Positions 33,158-42,562 of a stretch of 43,937 bases of DNA are shown here, in pieces. The notes under the pieces are model-generated. The model searched no databases and had not been told where the DNA came from. It saw nothing but the letters and a program-made list of their open reading frames with translations. Each line of letters starts with the position of its first letter. Position 1 is the stretch's first letter. Source of the DNA: Microcystis viridis FACHB-1342. GTDB lineage: Bacteria > Cyanobacteriota > Cyanobacteriia > Cyanobacteriales > Microcystaceae. The stretch spans positions 1 to 43,937 of the forward strand of contig NZ_JACJSV010000042.1 of the NCBI RefSeq assembly GCF_014698335.1, written 5' to 3'. The position numbers and the translations under genes are program-made.

Positions 33158-33160
33158 TTA

Positions 33161-33336
33161 GGGTCTGCTGAAAAAGTTTTTCGTGGGGGTAGGGTGTGGG
33201 GTGTGGGGTGTAGGGTTTTACCGATTTTCAGGGGGTCAATTTTCCCCCCCGATCACCCCAAGGTCTGGCACTTTTTGATGGGAAAAAAGTCTAAAATTCT
33301 TATCCAACAAGGTTTTTAGATTTATTCAGCACACCC
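33161..33336. mobile_element. 176-bp MITE with TAATTA target duplication
   Basis: Inverted ends GGGTCTGCTGAAAAAG and the complement of GGGTGTGCTGAATAAA are flanked by TAATTA at 33155-33160 and 33337-33342. The target is palindromic, so the true duplication may be shorter. The interior has a GGGTGTGGGGTGTGGGG tract and a C7 run. The left duplication includes the trm1 TAA stop; the DUF3086 stop lies just beyond the right one. Confidence 0.75.
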
Positions 33337-33343
33337 TAATTAG

Positions 33344-34627
33344 TTAATACCAATAACTAGAACTTTGTTGGGGTTCAGGGGCAAAAGCTAACCAGTAGGG
33401 GAATTGTAAAAGAGCGAAATTCAGCCGTTCTTCGGTATCATCGATGATAATGAGCGGTGAATACTTATCGTCGATTAAACGTTCCGCTTTTTGAATTAAA
33501 GCTTCGGGAGACTCAAAGAGAACGATGCCGCGGTCAGGTCCAAAATCGGCGCGGGAAATGCCGAGACAATCTTGGAGACCGCGCCGCCATTCGCCTAAAC
33601 GTTCGGGACTATTAGCCAGAACGAGAGAACGGAAGCGATCGCCCTGTAATTCCGCCATAATCGAGATAATTGCCGAAGCCACCAGAATATTCTGGAGACG
33701 GCTGCCCATACCGCGAACCGTACCCCGGCCCCCCTGTTTAAAGAACCACTGTTGCACCCGTTCGGCGTGAATTGGTTCAAAAGTGCGCCGTAATTGCCAA
33801 GGCGGACCGTAATAGTCAGGACGACTGCGATAACGCTCTAAAAGAGTTTGTATGCGCTGATTTTGCTCAGAAAAGCCCTGTCTAGGGGTGGATTGTCCCA
33901 CCGGTTCCGATTCATAACCCGAACGATTAGAACGACGGGGTTCTTGCCAATTATCCCGGCCCTGGTTACTGGTACGGGGGGGACGGGGAATTTCTCCGCG
34001 ATCATCCCGGCCTTGACTGCCACGGGATGGACGGGGGTTTTCCTCCCGTTCGGTCCGCTGGGGAGGTTCCACAGGTCGGGGGGATTTTTCGGGGGTTTCA
34101 AAACGGGGTAATTCCAACTGTTCGGCAGCCGCGGCCAAATCCTGTAAACTGCCCACCAGATAGTCTTTAAATCCCTGAACCCGCACGGCTAGATCCTGGG
34201 AGACTCCGGCGAAATTACTCCGCATTTCCTGCCGAATCCGCTCACGACGGCGTTCTAACTGTTCGATCGCCAATTCTAAAGCCTGTTTGCGTTGTTCTAG
34301 GTCTTTTACGCCTTCCTTGAGCATTCTTTCGATTTGAGCTTTGATATCCCCTAGTTCCTCGGCGATCAAGCGTTCTCTTTCCGCTTTTAACGCCGAGATT
34401 TCTGCCGCTAGGCTCTGTTTTTGCCGTTCTAGAGCCTCGATTTCTGCTCGTAGGGGTTGCGCCTGCGCTGCGGGAACTAATTCGCCTTCGGGGGCGGTTT
34501 CCGATGGCAGGGGATTCTCTACCTGGCGATCGTTCCAGAGATCATCAAAACTAAATTCTTCGACAGATTCATTGGGTAAGTCTGTCATTTTGTCAAGGGG
34601 TAAAACATTAAAATCTTCTGAATTCAT
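33344..34627 (-). CDS. DUF3086 family protein
   Basis: A 427-residue cyanobacterial protein. After an acidic start, residues about 60-150 form a long coiled coil (LRAEIEALERQKQSLAAEIS and on). An arginine/proline-rich low-complexity linker (about 180-265) follows, and then the conserved C-terminal DUF3086 domain with RPDYYGPPWQLRRTFEPIH, WFFKQGGRGTVRGMGSRLQN and FPYWLAFAPE. Function unknown; the form suggests a scaffold or nucleic-acid-associated protein. The DUF3119 gene lies 81 bases upstream on the same strand. Confidence 0.9.
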   Translation of the reverse strand: MNSEDFNVLPLDKMTDLPNESVEEFSFDDLWNDRQVENPLPSETAPEGELVPAAQAQPLRAEIEALERQKQSLAAEISALKAERERLIAEELGDIKAQIERMLKEGVKDLEQRKQALELAIEQLERRRERIRQEMRSNFAGVSQDLAVRVQGFKDYLVGSLQDLAAAAEQLELPRFETPEKSPRPVEPPQRTEREENPRPSRGSQGRDDRGEIPRPPRTSNQGRDNWQEPRRSNRSGYESEPVGQSTPRQGFSEQNQRIQTLLERYRSRPDYYGPPWQLRRTFEPIHAERVQQWFFKQGGRGTVRGMGSRLQNILVASAIISIMAELQGDRFRSLVLANSPERLGEWRRGLQDCLGISRADFGPDRGIVLFESPEALIQKAERLIDDKYSPLIIIDDTEERLNFALLQFPYWLAFAPEPQQSSSYWY

Positions 34628-34708
34628 CGGCTTTAGAAATGCAGAGCGAACAGAGGGCCAAGGCAGGCAATTAAGAAGCTATTAGCCAAATCTAATTTTA
34701 TCTCAATC

Positions 34709-35125
34709 TTAGTTCGCTTCTGAGTCGATCGCTTGCGATGCTGCTAAAGGATAGTATTTTTCCAGGCACAGTCTCAGGGTTGCGCTGTCAAAGATAATGG
34801 GCAAAAAATGAATGCTGTTAATTTCTTTGAAATAAAATAGTATCGGGACTTTATTCCAGAAAATCCGCCAATTTTGCCATTCTTGGTAGGGAAAGGAGCG
34901 AATTTGTTGCCCGGACAGATAGACATCTAAGGAGGTGGGGGTAAACTGGAGACGAATGCGGGTAGTCTGGAACATCAAGAATAGCCCTAACAGGGAGAAA
35001 ATTATTCCGAGCCAGACCTGTAAAAAGAGTAAAGGCAGCGATAAAATTACCAAAAACAGGGGAATTCGATAGTTAGGAGCCAGTTCGATCGTTCCTGTTA
35101 CTTCTTGCGGGGAAATAGTTGTCAT
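34709..35125 (-). CDS. DUF3119 family membrane protein
   Basis: A 138-residue product with a hydrophobic hairpin of two helices (LFLVILSLPLLFLQVWLGII and FSLLGLFLMFQ, about 23-52). A PH-like soluble part follows, with SFPYQEWQNWRIFWNKVPIL and INSIHFLPIIFD. This matches the cyanobacterial and plastid DUF3119 family. It probably forms an operon with the DUF3086 gene downstream. Function unknown. Confidence 0.87.
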   Translation of the reverse strand: MTTISPQEVTGTIELAPNYRIPLFLVILSLPLLFLQVWLGIIFSLLGLFLMFQTTRIRLQFTPTSLDVYLSGQQIRSFPYQEWQNWRIFWNKVPILFYFKEINSIHFLPIIFDSATLRLCLEKYYPLAASQAIDSEAN

Positions 35126-35164
35126 CGGTGTCCCTATCGGCAGTCAGCCAAAATATCTTCGCTT

Positions 35165-35965
35165 CTAGTTTATCGCATTGTTTTTCGAGAAGCGATCGAG
35201 ATAATCGAGACTCGAGCGGGGATGATCTGGAGGTGTCATGGCATCATAGAAGGAGACTTTACCCCCATATGCACGCCGGAGATTAAAATCAGTTAAGACC
35301 TTAGACCGTTGATCGGCGAGGATCAATTCTTTATTTAAGAGGATTAAATCAGCAAAATGGGTGATAGATTCGCCTAAATCATGGTTAACCACCAGGACAA
35401 TTTTATTTTTTTGGGCTAACTCACCAAAGATATTAAAAAGAACCCCCTCGGTTTTTTGATCTACCCCAACGAAAGGTTCATCAAAACAGAAAATCTCCGC
35501 TTCTTGGGCCAAAGATCTGGCTAAAAAGACTCTTTGCTGTTGTCCTCCCGACAACTGACCGAGGGGACGATGGCGTAAATCAGCCATTTCCACCCGTTCT
35601 AGGGCATTTAAAGCCTGTTGACGACTAATATGGGAAAAAGGACGAAACCAACCCGTTTTTCTGACTCTCCCCATCATTACCACATCCCAAGCGGTGACGG
35701 GATAGGTCCAGTCGATTTGAGATCTTTGGGGAACATAAGCGACTTTATCCAGTTGTTGCTGTAGAGATTGCCCTTGATAGTTAACGCTTCCCTGTTGTAC
35801 GGGAATTAATCCTAGCATGGCTTTGATCAGGGTACTTTTGCCCGCACCGTTGGGACCGATAATACCGGTTAATCGTCCTGGATGAATTTTCAGGGTGATA
35901 TCCCGTAGGGCTTCCACGCCGCGATAATATACTCCTAGATGACTAACTGTAATTGTCGTTTGCAT
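35165..35965 (-). CDS. Manganese/zinc-type ABC transporter ATP-binding protein
   Basis: A 266-residue ATPase with Walker A GPNGAGKST (37-45), VAYVPQRSQIDWTYPVTAWD (a hallmark of Mn/Zn/Fe ABC ATPases), signature LSGGQQQRVFLARSL, and Walker B IFCFDEPFVGVD with NHDL. It most resembles the MntA (MntABC) ATPase of cyanobacteria, importing Mn. No permease or binding-protein gene is adjacent: it lies between DUF3119 and ftsY, all on the minus strand. Confidence 0.88.
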   Translation of the reverse strand: MQTTITVSHLGVYYRGVEALRDITLKIHPGRLTGIIGPNGAGKSTLIKAMLGLIPVQQGSVNYQGQSLQQQLDKVAYVPQRSQIDWTYPVTAWDVVMMGRVRKTGWFRPFSHISRQQALNALERVEMADLRHRPLGQLSGGQQQRVFLARSLAQEAEIFCFDEPFVGVDQKTEGVLFNIFGELAQKNKIVLVVNHDLGESITHFADLILLNKELILADQRSKVLTDFNLRRAYGGKVSFYDAMTPPDHPRSSLDYLDRFSKNNAIN

Positions 35966-36059
35966 AGTTGTTACCCTGAGTCTCCATTTCTAGCATAGCT
36001 AAAAATGAGACAATTATGAAGCAACCATGAAAAGATTATGAAAGATAGCTAGGGTGAGA

Positions 36060-37394
36060 TTAATCGCCACTCAGTAAAGCTTCCACGAATTCGTAACTGG
36101 AAAAGGGCCGCAGATCCTCGATTCCTTCCCCAGCGCCAACAAAGCGAATCGGTAGGTTAAGCTGACGCGCTACGGCAAGGGCAACACCCCCTTTAGCTGT
36201 ACCATCGATTTTAGTCAGGATCACGCCGCTTAATTGGGCAGCTTCCGAGAAAACCTCTGCTTGTCGCAGGCCGTTTTGTCCTAAAGTGGCATCGAGAACT
36301 AGAAGCGATTCCACCACAGCACTCTCGGCTTTTTTGTCGATAATGCGGCGAATTTTGCTTAATTCTGCCATTAAGTTCTTTTTATTCTGCAATCTTCCCG
36401 CCGTATCCACTAAGAGTAATTCTATCTCCCTGGATTTAGCGGCTTCGATGCCATCGTACACCACGGCGGCCGGGTCGGTATTTTTGCCCGGGTTGGCAAT
36501 GACTTCGACTTGCGATCGCTCTCCCCAAACTTTCACCTGTTCCACGGCAGCAGCGCGAAAGGTGTCGGCAGCGGCGATCATACAGCTATAGCCAGATTGT
36601 TTAGATAAATGGGCTAATTTGCCGATAGTCGTCGTTTTACCGACTCCGTTAACTCCCGTGAGCATCCAGATATTTAATTTACCTTTTTCTGGCTCAAAAC
36701 CGGGGTTGCTATAATTGGCTAAAGGTGCATCTAAAATCTCGCGGATAATTTCTTTGAGATATTCGATCGCTTTTTCGGGGGGCAGAGCTTCCTGTTTTAG
36801 CTTATTTTGGAGGGTAGTGATAATATAATCGGTGGCATCTACCCCCACATCGGCCTGAAGCAATAAAGCTTCGATTTCCTCCACCGCATCTTGATTGAGG
36901 GGACCCTGACCGACCACGGCCTTAAGCTGATTGACCAAGCTGCGGCGCGTTTTGCCTAAACCCTGACGCAATTTTTTTAACCAGGTGATTTCTTCTTCCG
37001 AAACGTCCTCTGCTTGTCGTCCCTGATTGGCTAAAACTTTGGCCGACCAGATAAAATCTTCATCCGGTTCTGTGGGAGTTTCGATGGCGGTTTCTTTGAG
37101 AATTTCGAGGCGATCAGATTTTTTCAGCCATGCGGGGGTATTATCCTCGGTTTCTTCTTCTTTAACTGGTTCTTCCTCTTGCGGAGGTTCCGTTTCAGCA
37201 ATAGATGTTTCAGGGGTTTCGCTCACGACGGCCTCGGCCGTGGCTTTTTTCTCTTGAATATTTTTAAAGGCTTTTTTGGCCCAATCTAAATACTCTTCCT
37301 GACTGGTTGCCTCGCTGGGGGTTTCCTCTACGGGTGCGGGGGGTGCTTGTTCTTGTTCGGGTTGGACTTTCTGACGACGGAACCAGTTAAACAT
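36060..37394 (-). CDS. ftsY: Signal recognition particle receptor FtsY
   Basis: FtsY is the membrane-associated GTPase that receives SRP-bound ribosomes. The 444-residue product has an acidic, glutamate-rich N-terminal A domain (about 1-150), then the NG domain. GTPase motifs are TGVNGVGKTTTIGKLAH, AADTFRAAAVEQ, LLVDTAGRLQ, VILTKIDGTAKGG and FVGAGEGIEDLRPF. The length is normal. A PD-(D/E)XK duplication lies on the opposite strand upstream. Confidence 0.96.
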   Translation of the reverse strand: MFNWFRRQKVQPEQEQAPPAPVEETPSEATSQEEYLDWAKKAFKNIQEKKATAEAVVSETPETSIAETEPPQEEEPVKEEETEDNTPAWLKKSDRLEILKETAIETPTEPDEDFIWSAKVLANQGRQAEDVSEEEITWLKKLRQGLGKTRRSLVNQLKAVVGQGPLNQDAVEEIEALLLQADVGVDATDYIITTLQNKLKQEALPPEKAIEYLKEIIREILDAPLANYSNPGFEPEKGKLNIWMLTGVNGVGKTTTIGKLAHLSKQSGYSCMIAAADTFRAAAVEQVKVWGERSQVEVIANPGKNTDPAAVVYDGIEAAKSREIELLLVDTAGRLQNKKNLMAELSKIRRIIDKKAESAVVESLLVLDATLGQNGLRQAEVFSEAAQLSGVILTKIDGTAKGGVALAVARQLNLPIRFVGAGEGIEDLRPFSSYEFVEALLSGD

Positions 37395-37599
37395 AGGAGA
37401 AACTAAACATAAAACTATTTATCTAGTTTATTTTAACCTTTGAAGTGAGCAATTTTGATAGTTAGATTTTTAATTGTGGATTTCTCAGCATTTTTTGCTA
37501 GAGATTAAGGAAAAAATGATAACCTTGCTCAAGGATAACTTTATCTCTTTTTAGGGAAATGCTGTATCCTAGAAAATAGAATAGGAAGGAGAATCAAAA

Positions 37600-38187
37600 A
37601 TGTTAAGCACTACCGAAACTAAATATTATACTCCCGAAGAATATCTCGCTCTGGAGGAAACGTCCGAGGATAAAAATGAATATCGTCAAGGAGAAATTAT
37701 CCCAATGGTAGGAGCAACAACTAATCACAATCAGATTTGTCTAAATTTTTGCCGTAATTTTCCCTTAAATATCAATAACCAAGATTATTATACCTACATG
37801 GAAACGGTGCGTTTATGGCTGTCAGATTATAGCATTTACACCTATCCCGATGTGATGGTGATTAAAGGTCAACCTCTCTATCAAGGGAATAGTCAATCTA
37901 ACGTGATCAATCCTTTAATTATTGTCGAAGTTCTCTCTAATTCTACCCAAGCTTATGATCGAGGGGATAAGTTTAAATTCTATCGTTCCTTGCCAACTTT
38001 TCAAGAATATATTCTGATCGAACAATCTAGTTATAGTGTGGAACGTTACTATAAACAAAAGGATGATCAATGGTTAATTGATTTCGTCACGGGGGAAAAT
38101 GCGGTTTTACAATTGGTGTCGGTAGATTGGCAGATTTCTTTGCAAGATTTATATCAAAGAGTCAATTTCGACCTAGCAGAAACCTAA
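37600..38187 (+). CDS. Uma2 family endonuclease-like protein (copy 1)
   Basis: A 195-residue PD-(D/E)XK-fold protein of the Uma2 (DUF820) family, which is multicopy in cyanobacteria and of unsettled role. Visible core: YTPEEYLALEE, EYRQGEIIPM, YTYPDVMVI (Asp), IIVEVLSNSTQAYDRGDKFK (Glu and Lys) and FYRSLPTFQEYILI. GGAAGGAG lies before the ATG. It is nearly identical to copy 2 except for a cluster of changes at residues 47-57. Confidence 0.88.
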   Translation: MLSTTETKYYTPEEYLALEETSEDKNEYRQGEIIPMVGATTNHNQICLNFCRNFPLNINNQDYYTYMETVRLWLSDYSIYTYPDVMVIKGQPLYQGNSQSNVINPLIIVEVLSNSTQAYDRGDKFKFYRSLPTFQEYILIEQSSYSVERYYKQKDDQWLIDFVTGENAVLQLVSVDWQISLQDLYQRVNFDLAET

Positions 38188-38261
38188 AATTAAAAGAAAG
38201 GTGAAAAAGAGTCGCTGTCAAGAGAATCATTATCTCAAAACGGACTACTATTGTTAAATAT

Positions 38262-38408
38262 ATGGAAGCTCTAGATTTTTCCGATCAACTACAATGGACT
38301 GCAGAAGCAAAAGCAAAACTGAAAAATATTCCCTATTTTGTCCGTTCCCAAGCGCGTCAAAGGATTTCTGAGATATTGAAAATATACTTTTCCGAGCAAC
38401 TCAATTGA
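38262..38408 (+). pseudogene. Truncated PCP_red-like gene (unit 1)
   Basis: Starts [20 protein letters not shown] and runs the same as the intact gene at 39178 through SQARQRI. It then switches to unrelated residues and stops at 48 residues because the duplication junction cuts it. Confidence 0.8.
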
Positions 38409-38488
38409 TAACCTTGCTCAAGGATAACTTTATCTCTTTTTAGGGAAATGCTGTATCCTAGAAAATAGAATAGGAAGGAGAGTCAAAA

Positions 38489-39076
38489 ATGTTAACCACT
38501 ACCGAAACTAAATATTATACTCCCGAAGAATATCTAGCTCTGGAGGAAACGTCCGAGGATAAAAATGAATATCGTCAAGGAGAAATTATCCCAATGGTAG
38601 GAGCTACCACTAATCACAATCAGATTGCTGGAAACTTCTATCGAAGATTTCCTCTGACTATCAATAATCAAGATTATTATACCTACATGGAAACGGTGCG
38701 TTTATGGCTGTCAGATTATAGCATTTACACCTATCCCGATGTGATGGTGATTAAAGGTCAACCTCTCTATCAAGGGAATAGTCAATCTAACGTGATCAAT
38801 CCTTTAATTATTGTCGAAGTTCTCTCTAATTCTACCCAAGCTTATGATCGAGGGGATAAGTTTAAATTCTATCGTTCCTTGCCAACTTTTCAGGAATATA
38901 TTCTGATTGAACAATCTAGTTATAGTGTGGAACGTTACTATAAACAAAAAGATGATCAATGGTTAATTGATTTCGTCATGGGGGAAAATGCGGTTTTACA
39001 ATTGGTGTCGGTGGATTGGCAGATTTCTTTGCAAGATTTATATCAAAGAGTAAATTTCGACCTAGCAGAAACCTAA
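38489..39076 (+). CDS. Uma2 family endonuclease-like protein (copy 2)
   Basis: A 195-residue protein, the duplicate of 37600-38187, with the same PD-(D/E)XK core. It differs by S3T, a T-to-M change near residue 167, and a dense cluster where IAGNFYRRFPLTI replaces ICLNFCRNFPLNI. Flanks are almost identical, including the ribosome binding site. It precedes the intact PCP_red-like gene by 101 bases. Confidence 0.88.
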   Translation: MLTTTETKYYTPEEYLALEETSEDKNEYRQGEIIPMVGATTNHNQIAGNFYRRFPLTINNQDYYTYMETVRLWLSDYSIYTYPDVMVIKGQPLYQGNSQSNVINPLIIVEVLSNSTQAYDRGDKFKFYRSLPTFQEYILIEQSSYSVERYYKQKDDQWLIDFVMGENAVLQLVSVDWQISLQDLYQRVNFDLAET

Positions 39077-39177
39077 AATTAAAAGAAAGGTGAAAAAGAC
39101 TCGCTGTTAAGAAAATCGTTATCTCAAAATAGCTCATCTTTTTTGGTATAATAGACGGACTATTATATGTTAAATCT

Positions 39178-39363
39178 ATGGACGCTCTAGATTTTTCCGA
39201 TCAACTACAATGGACTGCAGAAGCAAAAGCAAAACTGAAAAATATTCCCTATTTTGTTCGTTCCCAAGCGCGTCAAAGGATAGAAGAATTAGCTCGTCAT
39301 GCCGGTTCCGATCGAGTTACCGTGGAAATGGTAGAACAGGCTAGAATAGAATTCGGACAGTAG
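39178..39363 (+). CDS. PCP_red domain protein
   Basis: A 61-residue protein whose [20 protein letters not shown] and [15 protein letters not shown] match the PCP_red domain found at the C-terminus of the ChlB/BchB subunit of dark protochlorophyllide reductase and as stand-alone small proteins. The stand-alone form probably does not catalyse the reaction alone. It ends 4 bases before the convergent moaA stop. Confidence 0.75.
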   Translation: MDALDFSDQLQWTAEAKAKLKNIPYFVRSQARQRIEELARHAGSDRVTVEMVEQARIEFGQ

Positions 39364-39367
39364 ATTT

Positions 39368-40363
39368 TTAGCCGCCAATTTGGGACATAGTACGGGTATA
39401 AATGCCGCTTGATGTGCCGGAATCACGCAGTTTAAAGTTTATTTCTGCCTTCAGTTCTATTAATTCCCGCACTCTTTCCCTGATTTCTACCGGCGAAATT
39501 CCCTGACGGAGGGCAGTTTTTAGGTCAATTTGTCCGGTTTCGTTGAGGAGACAGGGACGCAACCAACCATCGGCCGAAAGACGTAGGCGGTTACAGCGAT
39601 CGCAAAAACATTCCGACATCTGACTAATAAAGCCAATTGTACCCTTAGCCCCCGGAATTTGAAAAACATCGGCCGGGCCATTTCCCCGCACTTGACCCTC
39701 ATTTAAACCCCATTTTGCCCGAATTCGCCCCCTTAATTCCTCGTTCGCAATCCAAGCTTTTTCTTGAAATAAATCACCGTTACCGATGGGCATAAACTCG
39801 ATAAAACGGACGTGCCAACGCTTCTCGATGGTCAAAGCCGCTAAATCTTCCACTTCTGCCTCATTTATCCCCGGAATTACCACCACATTCAATTTTAAGG
39901 GGTCAAAACCCACCCTCTGGGCCGCTTGAATACCTGCCCAAGTTTTTTGCCAACGACTCCGGCCGCGATTACCGATAATTTTATCGAAAGTGTCGGGGTC
40001 GAGGGAGTCTAAACTGATATTAATCCGTCTTAGTCCAGCGTCATACAACATTTCGGCTAAATTGTCAAGTAAATAGCCGTTAGTGGTCAAGGCTAAATCG
40101 CTAGTAGCAGATAAAGAGGCGATATCGCGCACAATCTCCACTACTTCGGGATGTAAGAGAGGTTCCCCACCAGTAAGGCGAAATTTGCGGAAACCAAGGG
40201 GAATAAAGACATTTTTGACTAAAGTAAGAATTTCCTCCCGGGTGAGTAAGTCTTGCGGTCGAACATAGGCCAATTCTGCATCTTCAGGCAGACAATACTG
40301 ACAGCGAAAGTTACAGCGATCGATTAAACTAATCCTGAGATAGTCAATTTGGTTCATGTTCAC
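39368..40363 (-). CDS. moaA: GTP 3',8-cyclase MoaA
   Basis: MoaA is the radical-SAM enzyme that starts molybdenum cofactor synthesis from GTP. The 331-residue product has Cys17, Cys21 and Cys24 (RCNFRCQYC) for the SAM cluster, the GGEPLLHP motif and LTTNGYLL. The C-terminal cluster cysteines are in [16 protein letters not shown] and RPCLL. The tail ends [13 protein letters not shown]; the usual GG end of MoaA is present. No other moa genes are adjacent. Confidence 0.95.
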   Translation of the reverse strand: MNMNQIDYLRISLIDRCNFRCQYCLPEDAELAYVRPQDLLTREEILTLVKNVFIPLGFRKFRLTGGEPLLHPEVVEIVRDIASLSATSDLALTTNGYLLDNLAEMLYDAGLRRINISLDSLDPDTFDKIIGNRGRSRWQKTWAGIQAAQRVGFDPLKLNVVVIPGINEAEVEDLAALTIEKRWHVRFIEFMPIGNGDLFQEKAWIANEELRGRIRAKWGLNEGQVRGNGPADVFQIPGAKGTIGFISQMSECFCDRCNRLRLSADGWLRPCLLNETGQIDLKTALRQGISPVEIRERVRELIELKAEINFKLRDSGTSSGIYTRTMSQIGG

Positions 40364-40675
40364 GGGGAAATACTGTTATAAAACTTCATGAATTTATCAT
40401 AACAATTCTGGCTCGATCGATATCTAGACATCGGGCTAAGTTTCCAGAAAACCACGGCTACATCTAGATTTTAGTCTATGATGACAATAGATTTGGTCAA
40501 TGGCAAGAGCCAATAACGATTGGGAAATTTGATAATTTTTCTTGATTGTACTTAACCAAAAATGTCAGCTAACACCAGAAAGAAATATTAAACAATCCTC
40601 TAGATATGGACAAACAGAATACTATCTAAATTGAGCGAGCCAATAATGCTATGATCAAAAATTAATTATCTTGAG
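40364..40675. other. Divergent intergenic region between moaA and the DUF3370 gene
   Basis: No gene is seen. The DNA is AT-rich and should hold both promoters. TATGAT around 40651 is a possible -10 for the DUF3370 gene, without a good -35. Confidence 0.4.
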
Positions 40676-42019
40676 ATGGTAATTTCTGTGATGTTACCTT
40701 TTTTACTACCCATTGCCCAAACTCCTCCTATTGTAGAAATAATTCGACCGGTGCAGGTCCGTCCTTTACCGAATCAACTAGATCAAGTTCCCGTTTTTAA
40801 TAGTAATAGTCCCGAATTATTGCTAGGAGAAGGGATTTTACTTTCGACTTTTCCCCCCCAAGAAAAAAGGTTTCCCTCGGCCCATTTAAATTATGCTTTT
40901 CAGGGACGCTTTGATATTTTTGCCCACCATGTAGCGAGGGGGAGTTTTCCCGATAATTTACGCACCCTTTATCTGGGTATATTACTCCACAATCCCAGTC
41001 CTAATCCCGTGACCGTTAAAATTTTGCAGGGGGCCAGTTATTTGAGTCAACCCGATGCAGCTTTTATCGATTTACCCGCACAAGTGGAAAATAATCAGGG
41101 GACGGTTTTTGCTGGGCCGGGAAGTCGGGTAATGGGGGATATTTTAATGGGGCAGCGTCAGGATATTTTTCCCGATAGGATTATTATTCCCCCTGGGGAG
41201 AGTTTTATGGTCTTAAATGCGGCGATTCCCGTGCGCGATTTGACTCCCCCTTTAAACGGTAGGTCCACTTATCTCCGTCTGGAAAGTGACGGTCTTCTCT
41301 ACGCTGCTAGTTTAGCTCTTTATGCACCCCTAGATGAAAATGGACAGGAAAGACCACCAAATCTTACAGAGTGGCAAAATTTGCTAGAAAAAGGCGATTT
41401 ATCGACTCCGCGAGATCGAGCGCCCACTCCTCCCCATAGTCAAGGACAGATAATTTATGGACGGGTAGCGGGGGTGTCCCAAGGTTCAGCTTGGCCAGCC
41501 CGATTGGTCGATCGAGCTTCTTTATGGTTAAATATTCCTGATTCTGGTCAATCTATAGCCTATGGGATTAGCACCCTACCCGGGGGCAAACTGGGAACGG
41601 AACAAAATCAAAGTGCTAGTATGTTAGTTCGCTATCCCGATACGGCCTATCAAGCTCATGGTAATTACGGTGTGGAATATCGGTTAAGTTTACCTCTATT
41701 TAATCGAAGTGATGAGGCGAAAACGGTGACTATTGCGCTAGAAACACCGATTAAAGAGAATATTATCGGTCAGGGTTTGCGTTTTCTCGATCCGGCTGCC
41801 CCACAGGTGTTTTTTCGGGGAACAGTAGCCGTCAATTATAGCGATGACCAAGGACAGGCACAAAGCAGATTTTTCCATCTCGTCCAAAGACGCGGACAAG
41901 AGGGGCAATCTTTAGTGACTCTGACTATTCCTCCGGGGGATTGGCGTGTAGTACAGGTAAATTTTTTATATCCACCAGATGCGACCCCTCCGCAGGTTTT
42001 AACGATTAAGACCGAGTAG
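40676..42019 (+). CDS. DUF3370 domain exported protein
   Basis: A 447-residue cyanobacterial protein starting MVISVMLPFLLPIAQTPP, a short signal peptide, with PVQVRPLPNQLDQVPVFNSN typical of DUF3370. Further landmarks are RTLYLGILLHNPS, AGPGSRVMGD and LPGGKLGTEQNQSASMLVRY. It is probably a secreted or outer-membrane-associated beta-rich protein. Function unknown. An ATG five codons later (40691) is another possible start. It is convergent with the WD40-like lipoprotein gene. Confidence 0.85.
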   Translation: MVISVMLPFLLPIAQTPPIVEIIRPVQVRPLPNQLDQVPVFNSNSPELLLGEGILLSTFPPQEKRFPSAHLNYAFQGRFDIFAHHVARGSFPDNLRTLYLGILLHNPSPNPVTVKILQGASYLSQPDAAFIDLPAQVENNQGTVFAGPGSRVMGDILMGQRQDIFPDRIIIPPGESFMVLNAAIPVRDLTPPLNGRSTYLRLESDGLLYAASLALYAPLDENGQERPPNLTEWQNLLEKGDLSTPRDRAPTPPHSQGQIIYGRVAGVSQGSAWPARLVDRASLWLNIPDSGQSIAYGISTLPGGKLGTEQNQSASMLVRYPDTAYQAHGNYGVEYRLSLPLFNRSDEAKTVTIALETPIKENIIGQGLRFLDPAAPQVFFRGTVAVNYSDDQGQAQSRFFHLVQRRGQEGQSLVTLTIPPGDWRVVQVNFLYPPDATPPQVLTIKTE

Positions 42020-42026
42020 AACAAGT

Positions 42027-42539
42027 TTAAAATTGGGCGTTAACGATCGCAATATTCCATTGACCGTCTTGGTTGGTTTCAAAGGCAATTTGGCGACCAT
42101 CACCGCTAATGGTGGGATTGCGGACGCTTCCCCGCAGGTTAGCGGTTAATAGGGTTGCACGGGACTGGGAACGATCATAAACCATGACATCACTTTTACC
42201 GCGTTCGCTGGAGATATAGGCAATTAAACGACCGTCAGCATTCAGAGATGGCTGATCTTGGCTAGAATCGCCACGATTTAGGTTAGGAAGATTAACTAAG
42301 CGCTTTTCTTGCAGATCGAATAAATATATACTACGACGACCGGAGCGATCGGAAGCGAAGGCTAAATAGCGACCATCAGCACTATAACTGGGGAATTGAT
42401 CGGGAGCAAAACTATTTAAACCACCAGCGGGAACTTGAGGAGTGATCAAAAGAGGAGAATTACAGCCACTTATCCCCGATAACAGCCCAAAAGAGGCCAA
42501 AAATCGCCCCAGCCAGACAAAAAAATTTTTTTCTTTCAT
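42027..42539 (-). CDS. TolB-like (PD40 propeller) lipoprotein
   Basis: The start chosen is ATG 42539 (MKEKNFFVWLGRFLASFG, 170 residues), giving a signal peptide and lipobox ISGC with Cys26. Three PD40 repeats follow: PSYSADGRYLAFASDRSGR, PSLNADGRLIAYISSERGK and PTISGDGRQIAFETNQDG. Such short propeller pieces occur in cyanobacterial envelope proteins related to TolB. It is followed upstream by a small gene on the same strand. Confidence 0.8.
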   Translation of the reverse strand: MKEKNFFVWLGRFLASFGLLSGISGCNSPLLITPQVPAGGLNSFAPDQFPSYSADGRYLAFASDRSGRRSIYLFDLQEKRLVNLPNLNRGDSSQDQPSLNADGRLIAYISSERGKSDVMVYDRSQSRATLLTANLRGSVRNPTISGDGRQIAFETNQDGQWNIAIVNAQF

Positions 42540-42562
42540 CTTGACTTTTGACCCCAAATGTG

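Larger units (their letters stand above)
37517..39363 (+). repeat. Tandem duplication (offset 889 bases) carrying Uma2 and PCP_red-like genes
   Basis: Unit 1 begins at 37517 and unit 2 at 38406, with the same start sequence TGATAACCTTGCTCAAGG. Gene starts are offset by exactly 889 bases (37600 and 38489). Unit 2 gains 27 bases near 39130-39160, and unit 1 is cut inside its PCP_red-like gene at the junction around 38380-38405. Confidence 0.88.
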
